From positions 1 through 18,558 of the forward strand of contig CAYXZC010000038.1 in the NCBI GenBank assembly GCA_964469815.1: 18,558 nt of DNA. Direction: 5' to 3'. Position numbers and translations under genes: made by a program. This document shows, one piece after another, positions 8,367 to 15,710 of the stretch. The notes beneath the pieces are model-generated. The model ran no database searches. It saw nothing but the letters and a program-made list of their open reading frames with translations, and had not been told where the DNA came from. Within the stretch, counting starts at the first letter, position 1, and each line of letters opens with the position of its first letter. The stretch is from MGBC163016 sp964469815. Lineage in GTDB: Bacteria; Actinomycetota; Coriobacteriia; Coriobacteriales; Eggerthellaceae.

Positions 8367-8563
8367 GGCCGAAAGCATCCCCTTTCGCATTTGGTGAAAT
8401 GATATCGCATTGTTAGGCCGAAGGTATCCCTTTTCGCATTTGGCGCTCACTCTCGATGCTTACGCATCAGCGGTTCGCTCCTTCATGCATTCATGTATCG
8501 CTTTCTTACGAAAGCATATGAAAGATGGTGTTCAGAGCAAATCGAAAAGGGATACCTTCGACC
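8367..8563 (+). repeat. Large multi-hairpin repeat, copy B
   Basis: This is a full-length copy (about 197 bp) of the family also seen at 15711-15905. It opens with two related 5' arms 49 bp apart (from 8367 and 8416). The second arm (8416-8436) pairs with the closing arm (8543-8563) over 21 bp with one mismatch, and further pairs extend inward (ATTTG with CAAAT). Between the arms lie GATGC-TTAC-GCATC (8455-8468), AGCG-GTT-CGCT (8469-8479) and a longer stem around GCTTTC-TTAC-GAAAGC (about 8490-8522), giving a cloverleaf-like fold. It sits between the rsgA stop codon and the promoter of the M60-like gene. Function unknown. Confidence 0.85.
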
Positions 8564-8601
8564 TCTCCACAATCAGGCTGGCGATCGCAAAGAAGCTTGA
8601 T

Positions 8602-9570
8602 TCACTTGTTCTTCCATTTGGCACGGCGGCGGCGATCGTTCATCGCATCGAGTTCGCCGCGAAGCGCCAGATACGAATCAAGACGCTCCTTCGATAATTC
8701 TCCACGCTCGTGCGCTGCGCGCACCGCACATCCGGGCTCGTTCGTATGGCTGCAATCGCGGAACCTGCAATCCTCAGCCAAAGCCTCGATGTCGGGAAAC
8801 GCCGCTTCGATGCCATCCTTTGCATCCCAAAGCCCAAGCCCTCGAACGCCTGGCATGTCCACGATGCGCCCGCCGCCGGGGATATCCACAATCTCGCGCG
8901 AGACCGTTGTATGGCGCCCCTTGCCATCGGTCGCGCGCACCTCGCCCGTAGCTCGCAACTGGGTTCCGGTCAGTATGTTGATCAGGGTCGACTTCCCCAC
9001 TCCGGATCTACCGATCAGAATGGATGTTGTTCCAGGAGCCACAAGGCGCCGCACACGATCTATCGAATCAGCATCGTCGGTCGACATCCAGATGACCTCG
9101 ACATCTTTCCCGGCAAGCGAGCTGACACGCTCCTTGGCCTGCTCGAGCTGCTCTTTTCCGCCTTGAGCAAGATCGGCCTTCGTCAACACCACCGCTACCT
9201 TCGAAGATGCCTGATGCGCTAGGACAAGCTCGCGCTCAAGCCGTCGCAGATTCAGCTGGGACACGGGCTGAGCGATTATCACCTGATCGAAATTGGCCGC
9301 CAGAGTCTGCGGGATGGCGCGCTCAACAGGGTCGCGCCTTACGAACGTGCTGCTGCGATCGAATATCTTCTCGATCACGCCTACATCATGGCCTTGCGGA
9401 AGCGATACCTTGACCTTGTCCCCTATGACAGCGCGCGTATCGCCATGCTTCACGAGATCGGTCGCATGCTCGCAACGAAATCTCCTGCCATCCTCGACCT
9501 CCACCATTGGAAGACCCCGATCGAGCTTGATGACCTCACCTGTTACACCGGTGGCAACCGCCCCAGACAT
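8602..9570 (-). CDS. rsgA: Ribosome small subunit-dependent GTPase A
   Basis: RsgA (YjeQ) is a circularly permuted GTPase that helps the late maturation of the 30S ribosomal subunit and cycles GTP on the ribosome. The 322-residue length is typical. An N-terminal OB-fold (about 8-70) is followed by the permuted GTPase: TKAD (G4, 130-133), GRSGVGKST (P-loop, 187-195), TT at 221-222 (G2) and DMPG (G3, 238-241). The zinc finger fits CX4CXHX5C exactly: C268, C273, H275, C281. The ATG follows the TAG of the upstream TrkH-type gene with no spacer, and GAGAGG sits inside that gene, so translation is probably coupled. It is the last gene of a four-gene minus-strand operon. Confidence 0.98.
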   Translation of the reverse strand: MSGAVATGVTGEVIKLDRGLPMVEVEDGRRFRCEHATDLVKHGDTRAVIGDKVKVSLPQGHDVGVIEKIFDRSSTFVRRDPVERAIPQTLAANFDQVIIAQPVSQLNLRRLERELVLAHQASSKVAVVLTKADLAQGGKEQLEQAKERVSSLAGKDVEVIWMSTDDADSIDRVRRLVAPGTTSILIGRSGVGKSTLINILTGTQLRATGEVRATDGKGRHTTVSREIVDIPGGGRIVDMPGVRGLGLWDAKDGIEAAFPDIEALAEDCRFRDCSHTNEPGCAVRAAHERGELSKERLDSYLALRGELDAMNDRRRRAKWKNK

Positions 9571-11910
9571 CTAGCGCTGCCTCTCGCGAAGAAAATCGTA
9601 GGTCAGGATCGATATCAGGCTCAGGATAAGAAGGAATATCCCCCACACCAGATTGTTGGAATTGACCGGTGAGGGCATCGACATCCCCGGTGAGATGAGA
9701 GAGACGTGCTCTGCATGCAGATCGGATAGGCCCTCGTGGTCTTCGCAGGCAAGATTGAACGTCCCTCGTACCTGGATCTTCGTCCCTATGGTTCCGTAGG
9801 ATCCATAACGATCGATGAGGCTCGTCATGGAGGTGGGCATCAAAACGCTCACCTCGGAATATGACTTGTCGGTAGCTTGAAGAAGGATCCAACTGTCATC
9901 TCCGATGAACTCGGAGAAAATACGATCTCCCACCACTTCGCCGACCACTTGCACGGTCTGCCCATCCATGTAGGGATCGGCTTTCTCAAGATCGGCGATG
10001 GATGCATCGTAGATGAACGAGCTATCGGGAAGCTGAGAGGTGTTCACGCGGTTATCCTTCGGGATCTCCTCTTGTTGCGGGGGCTGTTCTTCCACGATCC
10101 CAGCCTCATCGCTTGCCGTCTCCCCTTCATCGGGGGCGGCAGCCTCCTGCGCGGGATCCTGCGAGGCATCCTGCGTGCCATCTTGCGGGTGCGCCTCATC
10201 CGCATCCGAGCTCGAAGCCTCAGTGGCTTCGGTCACCACAGCGTTATTGCCCGATAGATGCGTCGGCGCACAACCCGAGAGCAAAGGAACGCCCACCAAG
10301 GCTATCGACAGGAGAACCGCTACGGTACCACCCACAGCTCGTTCGCGGTTGCGATTCTTGTTGCGCTTCTTGGTGCGCTTCGCTTCGTCCCTTGCGTGAA
10401 AGCGACTCTTTCGCGGCGTGATGCTGGCCACCACCTGCGCAAAGAGCGCCAAAAGCGTTATGAATTCCAAACGACCCGCCCACATTTGAAGGATGTAGAA
10501 AAGCTCGAGCGTAACGGGCATCCCCGGTGATGCCAAGCCCGTGATTATGCCGCCGTTGGAGGTCATCGCCACTGATTCGAAGATAGCTTGGGTCGCATCG
10601 TATCCATGAGCAATGCCGATGAGCGCACCGATGACATAGGTGATCACATAGAGGATGAACACCGTCATGGCCTCTTTCACCACTACAGGCGTTAGGATGC
10701 GCCTGCCCACGTGGTTATACGACACCACCACCCTAGCCGAATTGGGAGATACCGCCTGCTTCACGGTGGACACGATGGACTTCGCGATTATCCCCACGCG
10801 ATATATCTTGATGCCGCCTGCGGTGGATCCGGTACCTCCGCCGACCGCCATGACGAGCGCCAAGGAGAAGAACGCACCCGATGTGAGAACCGTCATCAAC
10901 TGATTCACGCTGATGACCGAGAATCCGGTCGTGGTGAATGACGAAATCACCATGAAAGTGCCGCGCCGCAACAGTGTGGGCAGATCCGAGAACAGGTTGG
11001 ATGCCGCCATCGATGCGGTGAACACGATCACCATCAAGGATATCCAGATAAGTGCGGTGCGCGTCTCGATATCCTTGAAGAAAGGCTGCACGTTGCCCTT
11101 CCAGATAGCCGAATATAGAACGAAGCTGATCGAGCCCATGACCATGAGGATCATGAGCATGAACTCGAGCGGCATGGAGTGGTAGTACAGGATGGACTGC
11201 TGCATCGGGGTGAATCCGCCGGTAACGAATCCCGATATGGATACCCAAAATGCTTGGAGCAGCGCACGCGCTGGCTCTATCCCCGAGAACACCATCACCC
11301 CCATGACGATGATGGTTGCGACCGTGATGAATATAGCTGTCAGCTTGGCGATGAAGCGGGTCGTATGTATCACATTCGGGACCACATGCTCGCTGCGTCC
11401 TTCCGAGCGATAGAGCGACGCTCCGCTCTTCTTGCCGAATATGCCGAGCGAAAGGGCAACGACGATGAGTCCAAGACCGCCGAGAAGATGCATCATGAAA
11501 CGGAAGGTGTTATCGGCATAGGAGAGATGATCCAGATCGAGTATGAGCGATGCGCCCGTCGTGGTGATACCCGATACGCCATCGAATACCGCATCGATAT
11601 AGTTCAGGTAATGCCCTGAGAAATAAAGCGGGATGGAACAGAACAATCCGAGCACGATCCACGCAAGGCCGACCACAGCAAGCGCCTGCTGCGCATTCAG
11701 CTGGGTGGGAGATATATAGGAGAACCGCATGATAGAGCCCACGAAAAGAGTGATCCCGATAGCGAAAAGGTATCTGCAAGCCGGCTCCCATTCGCAGAAC
11801 ACGATAGCCACCAGAAGCGCTGGCACCATGAGAAACGTCGAGTACATGATGAGCGTTCCCAGGTAGTGCCCGATAACGCGCAGATCATAGAGTGTGAATC
11901 TCTGCCACAT
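9571..11910 (-). CDS. trkH: TrkH-family potassium transporter fused to a lipoprotein-like OB-fold tail
   Basis: Residues 1 to about 500 form a TrkH/KtrB-type potassium-translocating subunit with four selectivity-filter loops: GITTTGAS (114-121), SGFVTGGF (226-233), SSFTTTGF (323-330) and MTSNGGIITG (449-458). TrkH normally ends about here, in the cytoplasm. This protein continues to 779 residues: a basic stretch (KRTKKRNKNRNRER, 511-524), a hydrophobic segment ending in the lipobox-like LSGC (544-547), an acidic Gln/Glu/Asp/Ala-rich linker (about 557-620), a soluble domain with OB-fold character (about 650-740) and a last membrane helix (about 752-771) ending RERQR. The tail looks like a complete lipoprotein joined in frame, with no clear internal start or ribosome binding site. 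Topology would put the OB-like domain outside the cell. No trkA-like regulator is in the window. The transporter part is secure; the tail's role is not known. Confidence 0.93.
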   Translation of the reverse strand: MWQRFTLYDLRVIGHYLGTLIMYSTFLMVPALLVAIVFCEWEPACRYLFAIGITLFVGSIMRFSYISPTQLNAQQALAVVGLAWIVLGLFCSIPLYFSGHYLNYIDAVFDGVSGITTTGASLILDLDHLSYADNTFRFMMHLLGGLGLIVVALSLGIFGKKSGASLYRSEGRSEHVVPNVIHTTRFIAKLTAIFITVATIIVMGVMVFSGIEPARALLQAFWVSISGFVTGGFTPMQQSILYYHSMPLEFMLMILMVMGSISFVLYSAIWKGNVQPFFKDIETRTALIWISLMVIVFTASMAASNLFSDLPTLLRRGTFMVISSFTTTGFSVISVNQLMTVLTSGAFFSLALVMAVGGGTGSTAGGIKIYRVGIIAKSIVSTVKQAVSPNSARVVVSYNHVGRRILTPVVVKEAMTVFILYVITYVIGALIGIAHGYDATQAIFESVAMTSNGGIITGLASPGMPVTLELFYILQMWAGRLEFITLLALFAQVVASITPRKSRFHARDEAKRTKKRNKNRNRERAVGGTVAVLLSIALVGVPLLSGCAPTHLSGNNAVVTEATEASSSDADEAHPQDGTQDASQDPAQEAAAPDEGETASDEAGIVEEQPPQQEEIPKDNRVNTSQLPDSSFIYDASIADLEKADPYMDGQTVQVVGEVVGDRIFSEFIGDDSWILLQATDKSYSEVSVLMPTSMTSLIDRYGSYGTIGTKIQVRGTFNLACEDHEGLSDLHAEHVSLISPGMSMPSPVNSNNLVWGIFLLILSLISILTYDFLRERQR

Positions 11911-11931
11911 AACGTTTCGCCGACCGTGAAC

Positions 11932-12123
11932 CTAGACCGCAAATCCCGAGAACAGGCGCACGATGGTCATGATGATCCACAGGATGAAGATGAAGCACAC
12001 GATGGCCAAGAGCATGAGCGCCATACCATGAAAGGCCTGCTTTGCATGTGGCTGATCGTTGCCGCGCAATTCCTGAGGAGGCTTCTTGAAGATGCTGGGG
12101 ATGTTCAAGGTCAAACGCGCCAT
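11932..12123 (-). CDS. Small single-span membrane protein (63 residues)
   Basis: A short gene between the glycosyltransferase and the TrkH-type gene, 5 nt after the first and 21 nt before the second, so it fits the operon tightly. Residues 1-30 are polar with KK, and one hydrophobic segment (about 34-59, ALMLLAIVCFIFILWIIMTI) spans the membrane. The spacing and clean coding sense support a real gene, but there is no strong ribosome binding site, so translation may be coupled to the upstream gene. I recognise no family. A small partner or stabiliser of the neighbouring transporter is possible but unproven. Confidence 0.65.
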   Translation of the reverse strand: MARLTLNIPSIFKKPPQELRGNDQPHAKQAFHGMALMLLAIVCFIFILWIIMTIVRLFSGFAV

Positions 12124-12128
12124 GGAGC

Positions 12129-13331
12129 TTAACCGTCGATCAGCGCTGACTGCACAAGTGCCGTGGCGAGCGCGCTGTCGGATTCCATCCTATCCATGAT
12201 CTGCGGCCAAACCTGCTGGAACTCGAAATAGTTGACGCAGTTGTCCTGCGCGTATTTCGTGGCTTCTCCCCTTGCTTCTTTCGCAGCACGTCTGTAAGCC
12301 TTCTTATCCGGACGCACGAGAGAGCGAAGGAATGCGGTTATCATGATGCGCCGGCGAAGCCCACGCTGCAAGAACGGTCCGGGGTATGGTTCGAGCGAAG
12401 CAGCCGTTACCTTTTGCAGGTCGATGAGCGAATGGCTGTATTCGAGCTTGCTGTATTCATATAGCCAACGGAATATATCCTGACGGAAACGCGCACCTTC
12501 ATGCCTGCTCGGAGGCGGCAGCTTGCGCACCTGCCATTCGTTGTCGAACCAGATATCGCTTCCATACATACGCAGATCGAGCATGTAATCCATGTCCTCG
12601 CCACGGGGTATCCACGGATCGAAGGCCAGACGCCTGAAAGCCTCCTTGTGAATGGCAAGGCATCCTCCGCAAACATGGTTCGAACGTGAGAGCCTAGGTC
12701 CGTTGATGGCAGAACCGATCCAAGCGTTGAACGCCTTTCCCTGCTGCCAGAAATGGTTATACCATTTGTCCTCCCACTTGGAGAAGTACGAGCCTTGGTC
12801 GTTTATGTAATACCCTGTCTTGGCCAGGATGGGAACACCTTGCTTGGTCAGCCGACCCAATCCGTAAAGAGCCTTCTTCATGAACTCGGGATCATCCACG
12901 ATCTCGTGCTCATCCAGGAAGACGGCCGCATCGAAGCCCATGGCGTTTGCGATTATGAGGCTCAGGTTTCGGATGGCGCCATAGCCGCGAAGGCAGATCT
13001 GATGCGATACCTGCTCGATATTGAGCTCTTCCATGCGCTCGCGCACGACCGACAGCTCAGCCGGCCCAATGACGATGACGTTGAGATCGGGGTGGTTCTG
13101 GGCGATCTTGCGGACTTTGCTGACAGCTTCTATATCTATGCTGCGGTCTGCCGCCACCATCACCATTATGAGACCCACACCGTCTTTGCCTTCGAGCGAA
13201 CCTAGGCATCTGTCAAGGTTGCCCTCTTCGTTGATGTCGGTCATGTAATCGTAATTGCTCACGATCCCTTTCACTTCATTGCGCCTTCGCGGAGCGCTTA
13301 TGAAAGTAGGGATGATGACTACAGGGTTCAT
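12129..13331 (-). CDS. Family 2-like glycosyltransferase
   Basis: Probable cytoplasmic GT-A fold sugar transferase of 400 residues. The start PVVIIPTF fits a nucleotide-sugar binding strand. GYGAIRNLSLIIANAMG (116-132) and AVFLDEHEIVDD (136-147) mark the usual helix and metal-binding site, where D-E-H-E stands in place of a plain DxD. NHVCGGCLAIHKEAF (218-232) and PRGEDMDYMLDLRM (242-255) match the acceptor-side ED motif that supplies the catalytic base. No transmembrane helix is evident. The ATG has GAGGAA a few nt upstream, a good ribosome binding site. It is the first gene of a minus-strand operon with a small membrane protein, trkH and rsgA. The substrate cannot be read from the sequence; wall polymer or glycolipid synthesis is a guess. 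Confidence 0.85.
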   Translation of the reverse strand: MNPVVIIPTFISAPRRRNEVKGIVSNYDYMTDINEEGNLDRCLGSLEGKDGVGLIMVMVAADRSIDIEAVSKVRKIAQNHPDLNVIVIGPAELSVVRERMEELNIEQVSHQICLRGYGAIRNLSLIIANAMGFDAAVFLDEHEIVDDPEFMKKALYGLGRLTKQGVPILAKTGYYINDQGSYFSKWEDKWYNHFWQQGKAFNAWIGSAINGPRLSRSNHVCGGCLAIHKEAFRRLAFDPWIPRGEDMDYMLDLRMYGSDIWFDNEWQVRKLPPPSRHEGARFRQDIFRWLYEYSKLEYSHSLIDLQKVTAASLEPYPGPFLQRGLRRRIMITAFLRSLVRPDKKAYRRAAKEARGEATKYAQDNCVNYFEFQQVWPQIMDRMESDSALATALVQSALIDG

Positions 13332-13379
13332 CTATTTCCTCGTCTGTTGACACTGTTACACTGGCCTTGAACACAGCCT

Positions 13380-13408
13380 TTGATATTGTAGCAGTCCGTG
13401 AAAAACAA
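13380..13408 (-). promoter_or_regulatory. Candidate promoter of the glycosyltransferase-trkH-rsgA operon
   Basis: In the 139-bp gap after ribBA, the minus strand shows TTGTTT (13408-13403) and TATCAA (13385-13380) 17 nt apart. An overlapping TACAAT (13390-13385) is a better -10 box but lacks a well-spaced -35. Transcription would begin about 55 nt before the ATG at 13331. Read-through from ribBA is also possible since no terminator is visible. Confidence 0.28.
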
Positions 13409-13470
13409 TGTGCGACAGAACATGCGATCGCAATGCAAGAAGCTGCTTCGTGTAATGCAAATGGATATGC

Positions 13471-14676
13471 TTAGAGGGCATCGGGATCGATGAGATGCCC
13501 CATCTTATCGGCCTTCGTTTGCAGGTAGAATCGATCGTGCGCCGTTGCAGCCATCTGGATGGGAACGCGCTCGACTATCTCTAGGCCGAAATCAGCTAAC
13601 TGATACACTTTATCGGGATTGTTCGTGAGCAGCCTCATGGTCTTCACGCCCAGCTTCGCCAAGATCTGCGCCCCTATATAGTACTCGCGCAGATCCCCTT
13701 CGAATCCTAGCGCAAGGTTCGCCTCGAGCGTGTCCAGCCCCTCATCTTGAAGCTCGTATGCTCGAAGCTTGTTCACAAGCCCGATCCCACGACCTTCCTG
13801 ACGCATGTACAAGACTATGCCACGCCCTTCTTCCTCGACCTGGCACATCGCACTAGCCAGCTGCTCGCCACAATCGCATCGGAGAGAGCCGAATGCATCG
13901 CCCGTTAGACACTCCGAATGCACACGCACGAGCACATCTTCCCCATCCCCGATATCGCCCTTCACAAGCGCCACATGATGCTCGCCGTTGAGCCGATTCA
14001 CGAAAGCATGAGCCTCGAAAAGGCCGTATTTCGTGGGCATCTTCGTCACAGCGACCTCTTCGACGAAGCATTCATGCTTCTTTCGGTAATCTTGAAGCTC
14101 TTTTATGGTGATGACAGGGATGTCGAACTTGCGAGCCATCTCGAGCAGCTCTTCGGTTCGCATCATAGTTCCGTCATCGCGCATGATCTCGCAGCAAAGC
14201 CCACATTCTTCCAGACCGGCAAGGCGGCACAGATCCACCGTGGCTTCAGTGTGCCCATTTCGCTCCAGCACGCCGTTGGGCTTCGCCATCAAAGGGAACA
14301 TATGCCCGGGACGGCGAAAATCGAGCGGGGCAGAATCTGGATCGGCGCACTTGATGGCCGTGAGCGATCTCTCGGCAGCAGATATCCCGGTCGTGGTATC
14401 GATGTGATCCACTGAGACTGTGAACGCCGTTTCGTGGTTGTCGGTGTTGTCGGTGACCATTTGCGGGAATTGGAGCTTGCGGCACTTCTCGATGCTCATC
14501 GGCATGCAGATGAGACCTTTGGCATGCGTTGCCATGAAGTTCACATTCTCTGTAGTAGCGAATTGACCTGCGCAGATCAGATCGCCTTCGTTCTCGCGAT
14601 CGGGATCATCGATGCACATGACGATCTTGCCATCACGAAGCGCTTGAAGTGCGGTCTCTATGGTATCGAATTGCAT
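13471..14676 (-). CDS. ribBA: Bifunctional DHBP synthase / GTP cyclohydrolase II
   Basis: RibBA catalyses the two entry reactions of riboflavin synthesis: ribulose 5-phosphate to 3,4-dihydroxy-2-butanone 4-phosphate, and GTP to the diaminopyrimidine intermediate. The N-terminal half carries DDPDRENEGDLICAG, THAKGLICMPM and RRPGHMFPL. The C-terminal half carries HSECLTGDAFGSLRCDCGEQ with the zinc cysteines (256, 267, 269) and EGRGIGLVNKLRAYELQ. At 401 residues it has the normal fused length. Two ATGs lie 6 nt apart (14682 and 14676). AAAAGG abuts the first and is well placed 6 nt before the second, so 14676 is preferred. No other rib gene is in the window. No FMN riboswitch is visible upstream. 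Confidence 0.97.
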   Translation of the reverse strand: MQFDTIETALQALRDGKIVMCIDDPDRENEGDLICAGQFATTENVNFMATHAKGLICMPMSIEKCRKLQFPQMVTDNTDNHETAFTVSVDHIDTTTGISAAERSLTAIKCADPDSAPLDFRRPGHMFPLMAKPNGVLERNGHTEATVDLCRLAGLEECGLCCEIMRDDGTMMRTEELLEMARKFDIPVITIKELQDYRKKHECFVEEVAVTKMPTKYGLFEAHAFVNRLNGEHHVALVKGDIGDGEDVLVRVHSECLTGDAFGSLRCDCGEQLASAMCQVEEEGRGIVLYMRQEGRGIGLVNKLRAYELQDEGLDTLEANLALGFEGDLREYYIGAQILAKLGVKTMRLLTNNPDKVYQLADFGLEIVERVPIQMAATAHDRFYLQTKADKMGHLIDPDAL

Positions 14677-14778
14677 TTTCATCCTTTTCAGTTCGAGCGG
14701 TCAGCTAGGCATGCATGCGCGGTTCTCATTTTCTTGCGTTCGCATGGTGTTGTCGGTTTGAGCCAGCATGCGTATCTC

Positions 14779-14811
14779 ATTTAATATAAGTAATTTATTT
14801 AATATAAGTAA
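14779..14811. promoter_or_regulatory. Two exact 15-bp direct repeats, possible operator
   Basis: ATTTAATATAAGTAA occurs at 14779-14793 and again at 14797-14811, an 18-bp period. An 8-bp core (TTATATTA) appears inverted nearby around 14842-14849. The repeats sit just downstream of the candidate ribBA promoter, a common position for repressor sites. They lie in a strongly AT-rich island between the divergent ribBA and queT genes. No regulator is identified. Confidence 0.5.
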
Positions 14812-14822
14812 CTTTTTTAATC

Positions 14823-14852
14823 TATATATCTTATTTGAGATTTATATTACAA
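14823..14852 (-). promoter_or_regulatory. Candidate ribBA promoter
   Basis: On the minus strand TTGTAA (14852-14847) and TATATA (14828-14823) are 18 nt apart. Transcription would start near 14815 and run through the two direct repeats, leaving an untranslated leader of roughly 135-140 nt. The AT-rich island could also serve queT on the plus strand, but no convincing plus-strand pair of boxes was found. Confidence 0.4.
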
Positions 14853-14867
14853 TACATCGATGCACCA

Positions 14868-14900
14868 CGGCATGAACATCGTTGGGCCCTGTTCATGTTG
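14868..14900. repeat. Inverted repeat in the queT leader
   Basis: CATGAACA (14871-14878) and TGTTCATG (14890-14897) are perfect reverse complements around 11 nt. As plus-strand RNA the stem extends by G-U, G-U and C-G pairs to 11 bp (14868-14870 with 14898-14900). No T-run follows, so it is unlikely to be a terminator. It could be an operator or part of a folded leader. Confidence 0.5.
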
Positions 14901-14998
14901 ATCATAAGTTGCCCATAGCCCACGTCTTCGGATGGATGCGGCGGATCAGGATCGTCACTTTGCGAGCATAGCGCCTGCGCGATCGATGCGATGGCCTT

Positions 14999-15062
14999 AA
15001 GAGGTTCGCAGTGCCGATGATCGTTCCTCCTCTTCTCGAAGATGTGCGGAGAAGGAGGAGAT
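14999..15062 (+). promoter_or_regulatory. queT leader with Shine-Dalgarno sequestering hairpin
   Basis: The ribosome binding site (GGAGG, 15054-15058) lies in the 3' arm of a hairpin: CTCCTC (15027-15032) pairs with GAGGAG (15055-15060), and TTCTC (15033-15037) pairs with GAGAA (15049-15053), with one bulged G. A competing stem joins AAGAGG (14999-15004) to CCTCTT (15029-15034), using the same bases. Such mutually exclusive pairings are typical of translational riboswitches. AGAGGTTCGCAG resembles the start of a class I preQ1 aptamer, but the usual A-rich tail is not visible, so the ligand is a guess. Confidence 0.5.
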
Positions 15063-15698
15063 ATGTCCACAGAAGCTGCCGGTTCACCCGAAATGGCAAC
15101 CACCAACGACAACTTGCAAAAGGGTCGGGGAAAGCTAGATGCCGCCGGCCTGACTCGAACCCAATATATCGCTCAAGCAGGCATGATCGGCGCCTTTTAT
15201 GCTGCAGCCACGCTGATCGTCATGTTCCTATTGCAAGGACTTGCCTGGGGGCCGATCCAATTCAGGATCTCAGAGGCATTATGCGTCATAGCCCTCTTCA
15301 CTCCTGCCGCCATTCCGGGCTTGACGATAGGATGCATCATCGCGAATGTTGCGAATATGGTCTTGAGCGGAACCGGGGCTCTTGGAATGCTCGACGTGGT
15401 GTTCGGGAGCACAGCCACATTCTTGGGAGCTTTGATATGCTGGAAGATGAGACGTCGTCCAACGCTTGCGATCGGTGCTTTCGTCCTGACGAATGCGCTC
15501 ATCGTGCCTGCATATTTGCCGATCCTGTTGCAAGGGCTCGGTTTCTATACGATCCCCTTCACCGATATATCCATCGATGGCGCATATCTTCCGATGTATC
15601 TTTTCGGCGTTATATCGACAGGTATCGGCGAAGCAGTGGTGATATACGCGCTCGGATTGCCGCTCATGAAGATCATCAAGAAAGCGCGATTGGGATAA
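15063..15698 (+). CDS. queT: QueT-type queuosine precursor transporter (ECF S component)
   Basis: Integral membrane protein of 211 residues matching the QueT family, substrate-binding subunits of ECF transporters thought to import queuosine precursors (preQ1 or related). The hallmark stretch FRISEALCVIALFTP with AIPGLTIGCIIANV occupies about 67-96. Around it are several hydrophobic helices (about 35-60, 70-100, 108-127, 135-158, 175-200). A polar N-terminus of about 30 residues precedes helix 1. The start at 15063 is chosen over the ATG at 15042 because AAGGAGGAG is placed 2-4 nt before it. The ATPase and T subunits are not nearby, as is usual for shared ECF modules. Regulation is probably through the structured leader. 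Confidence 0.92.
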   Translation: MSTEAAGSPEMATTNDNLQKGRGKLDAAGLTRTQYIAQAGMIGAFYAAATLIVMFLLQGLAWGPIQFRISEALCVIALFTPAAIPGLTIGCIIANVANMVLSGTGALGMLDVVFGSTATFLGALICWKMRRRPTLAIGAFVLTNALIVPAYLPILLQGLGFYTIPFTDISIDGAYLPMYLFGVISTGIGEAVVIYALGLPLMKIIKKARLG

Positions 15699-15710
15699 GA
15701 GCAACGATAA

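Noticed and set aside
8410..8697. Plus-strand open frame across repeat copy B
   Set aside because: It is formed by the repeat itself and the antisense of the rsgA 3' end. The homologous copy C does not keep a comparable frame, so the repeat is not coding.
10320..10400. Separate lipoprotein gene starting inside the trkH frame
   Set aside because: No ATG and no ribosome binding site precede the lipobox. One in-frame GTG exists near 10338 but lacks a Shine-Dalgarno, so a fusion is the simpler reading.
13452..13466. Possible further copy of the hairpin arm (AATGCAAATGGATATGC) after ribBA
   Set aside because: Only loosely similar to the arm at 15943-15963 and no matching second arm is found nearby.
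14683..14822. FMN riboswitch upstream of ribBA
   Set aside because: None of the conserved FMN-element blocks (GGGGCAGGGTGAAATTCCC-like and GAGCCCGCGAGC-like) is present on the minus strand.
14999..15062. Canonical preQ1-I riboswitch
   Set aside because: Only the first dozen bases look similar. The pairing strand is displaced by about 20 nt and the A-rich pseudoknot tail is missing, so it is reported only as a possible divergent switch.
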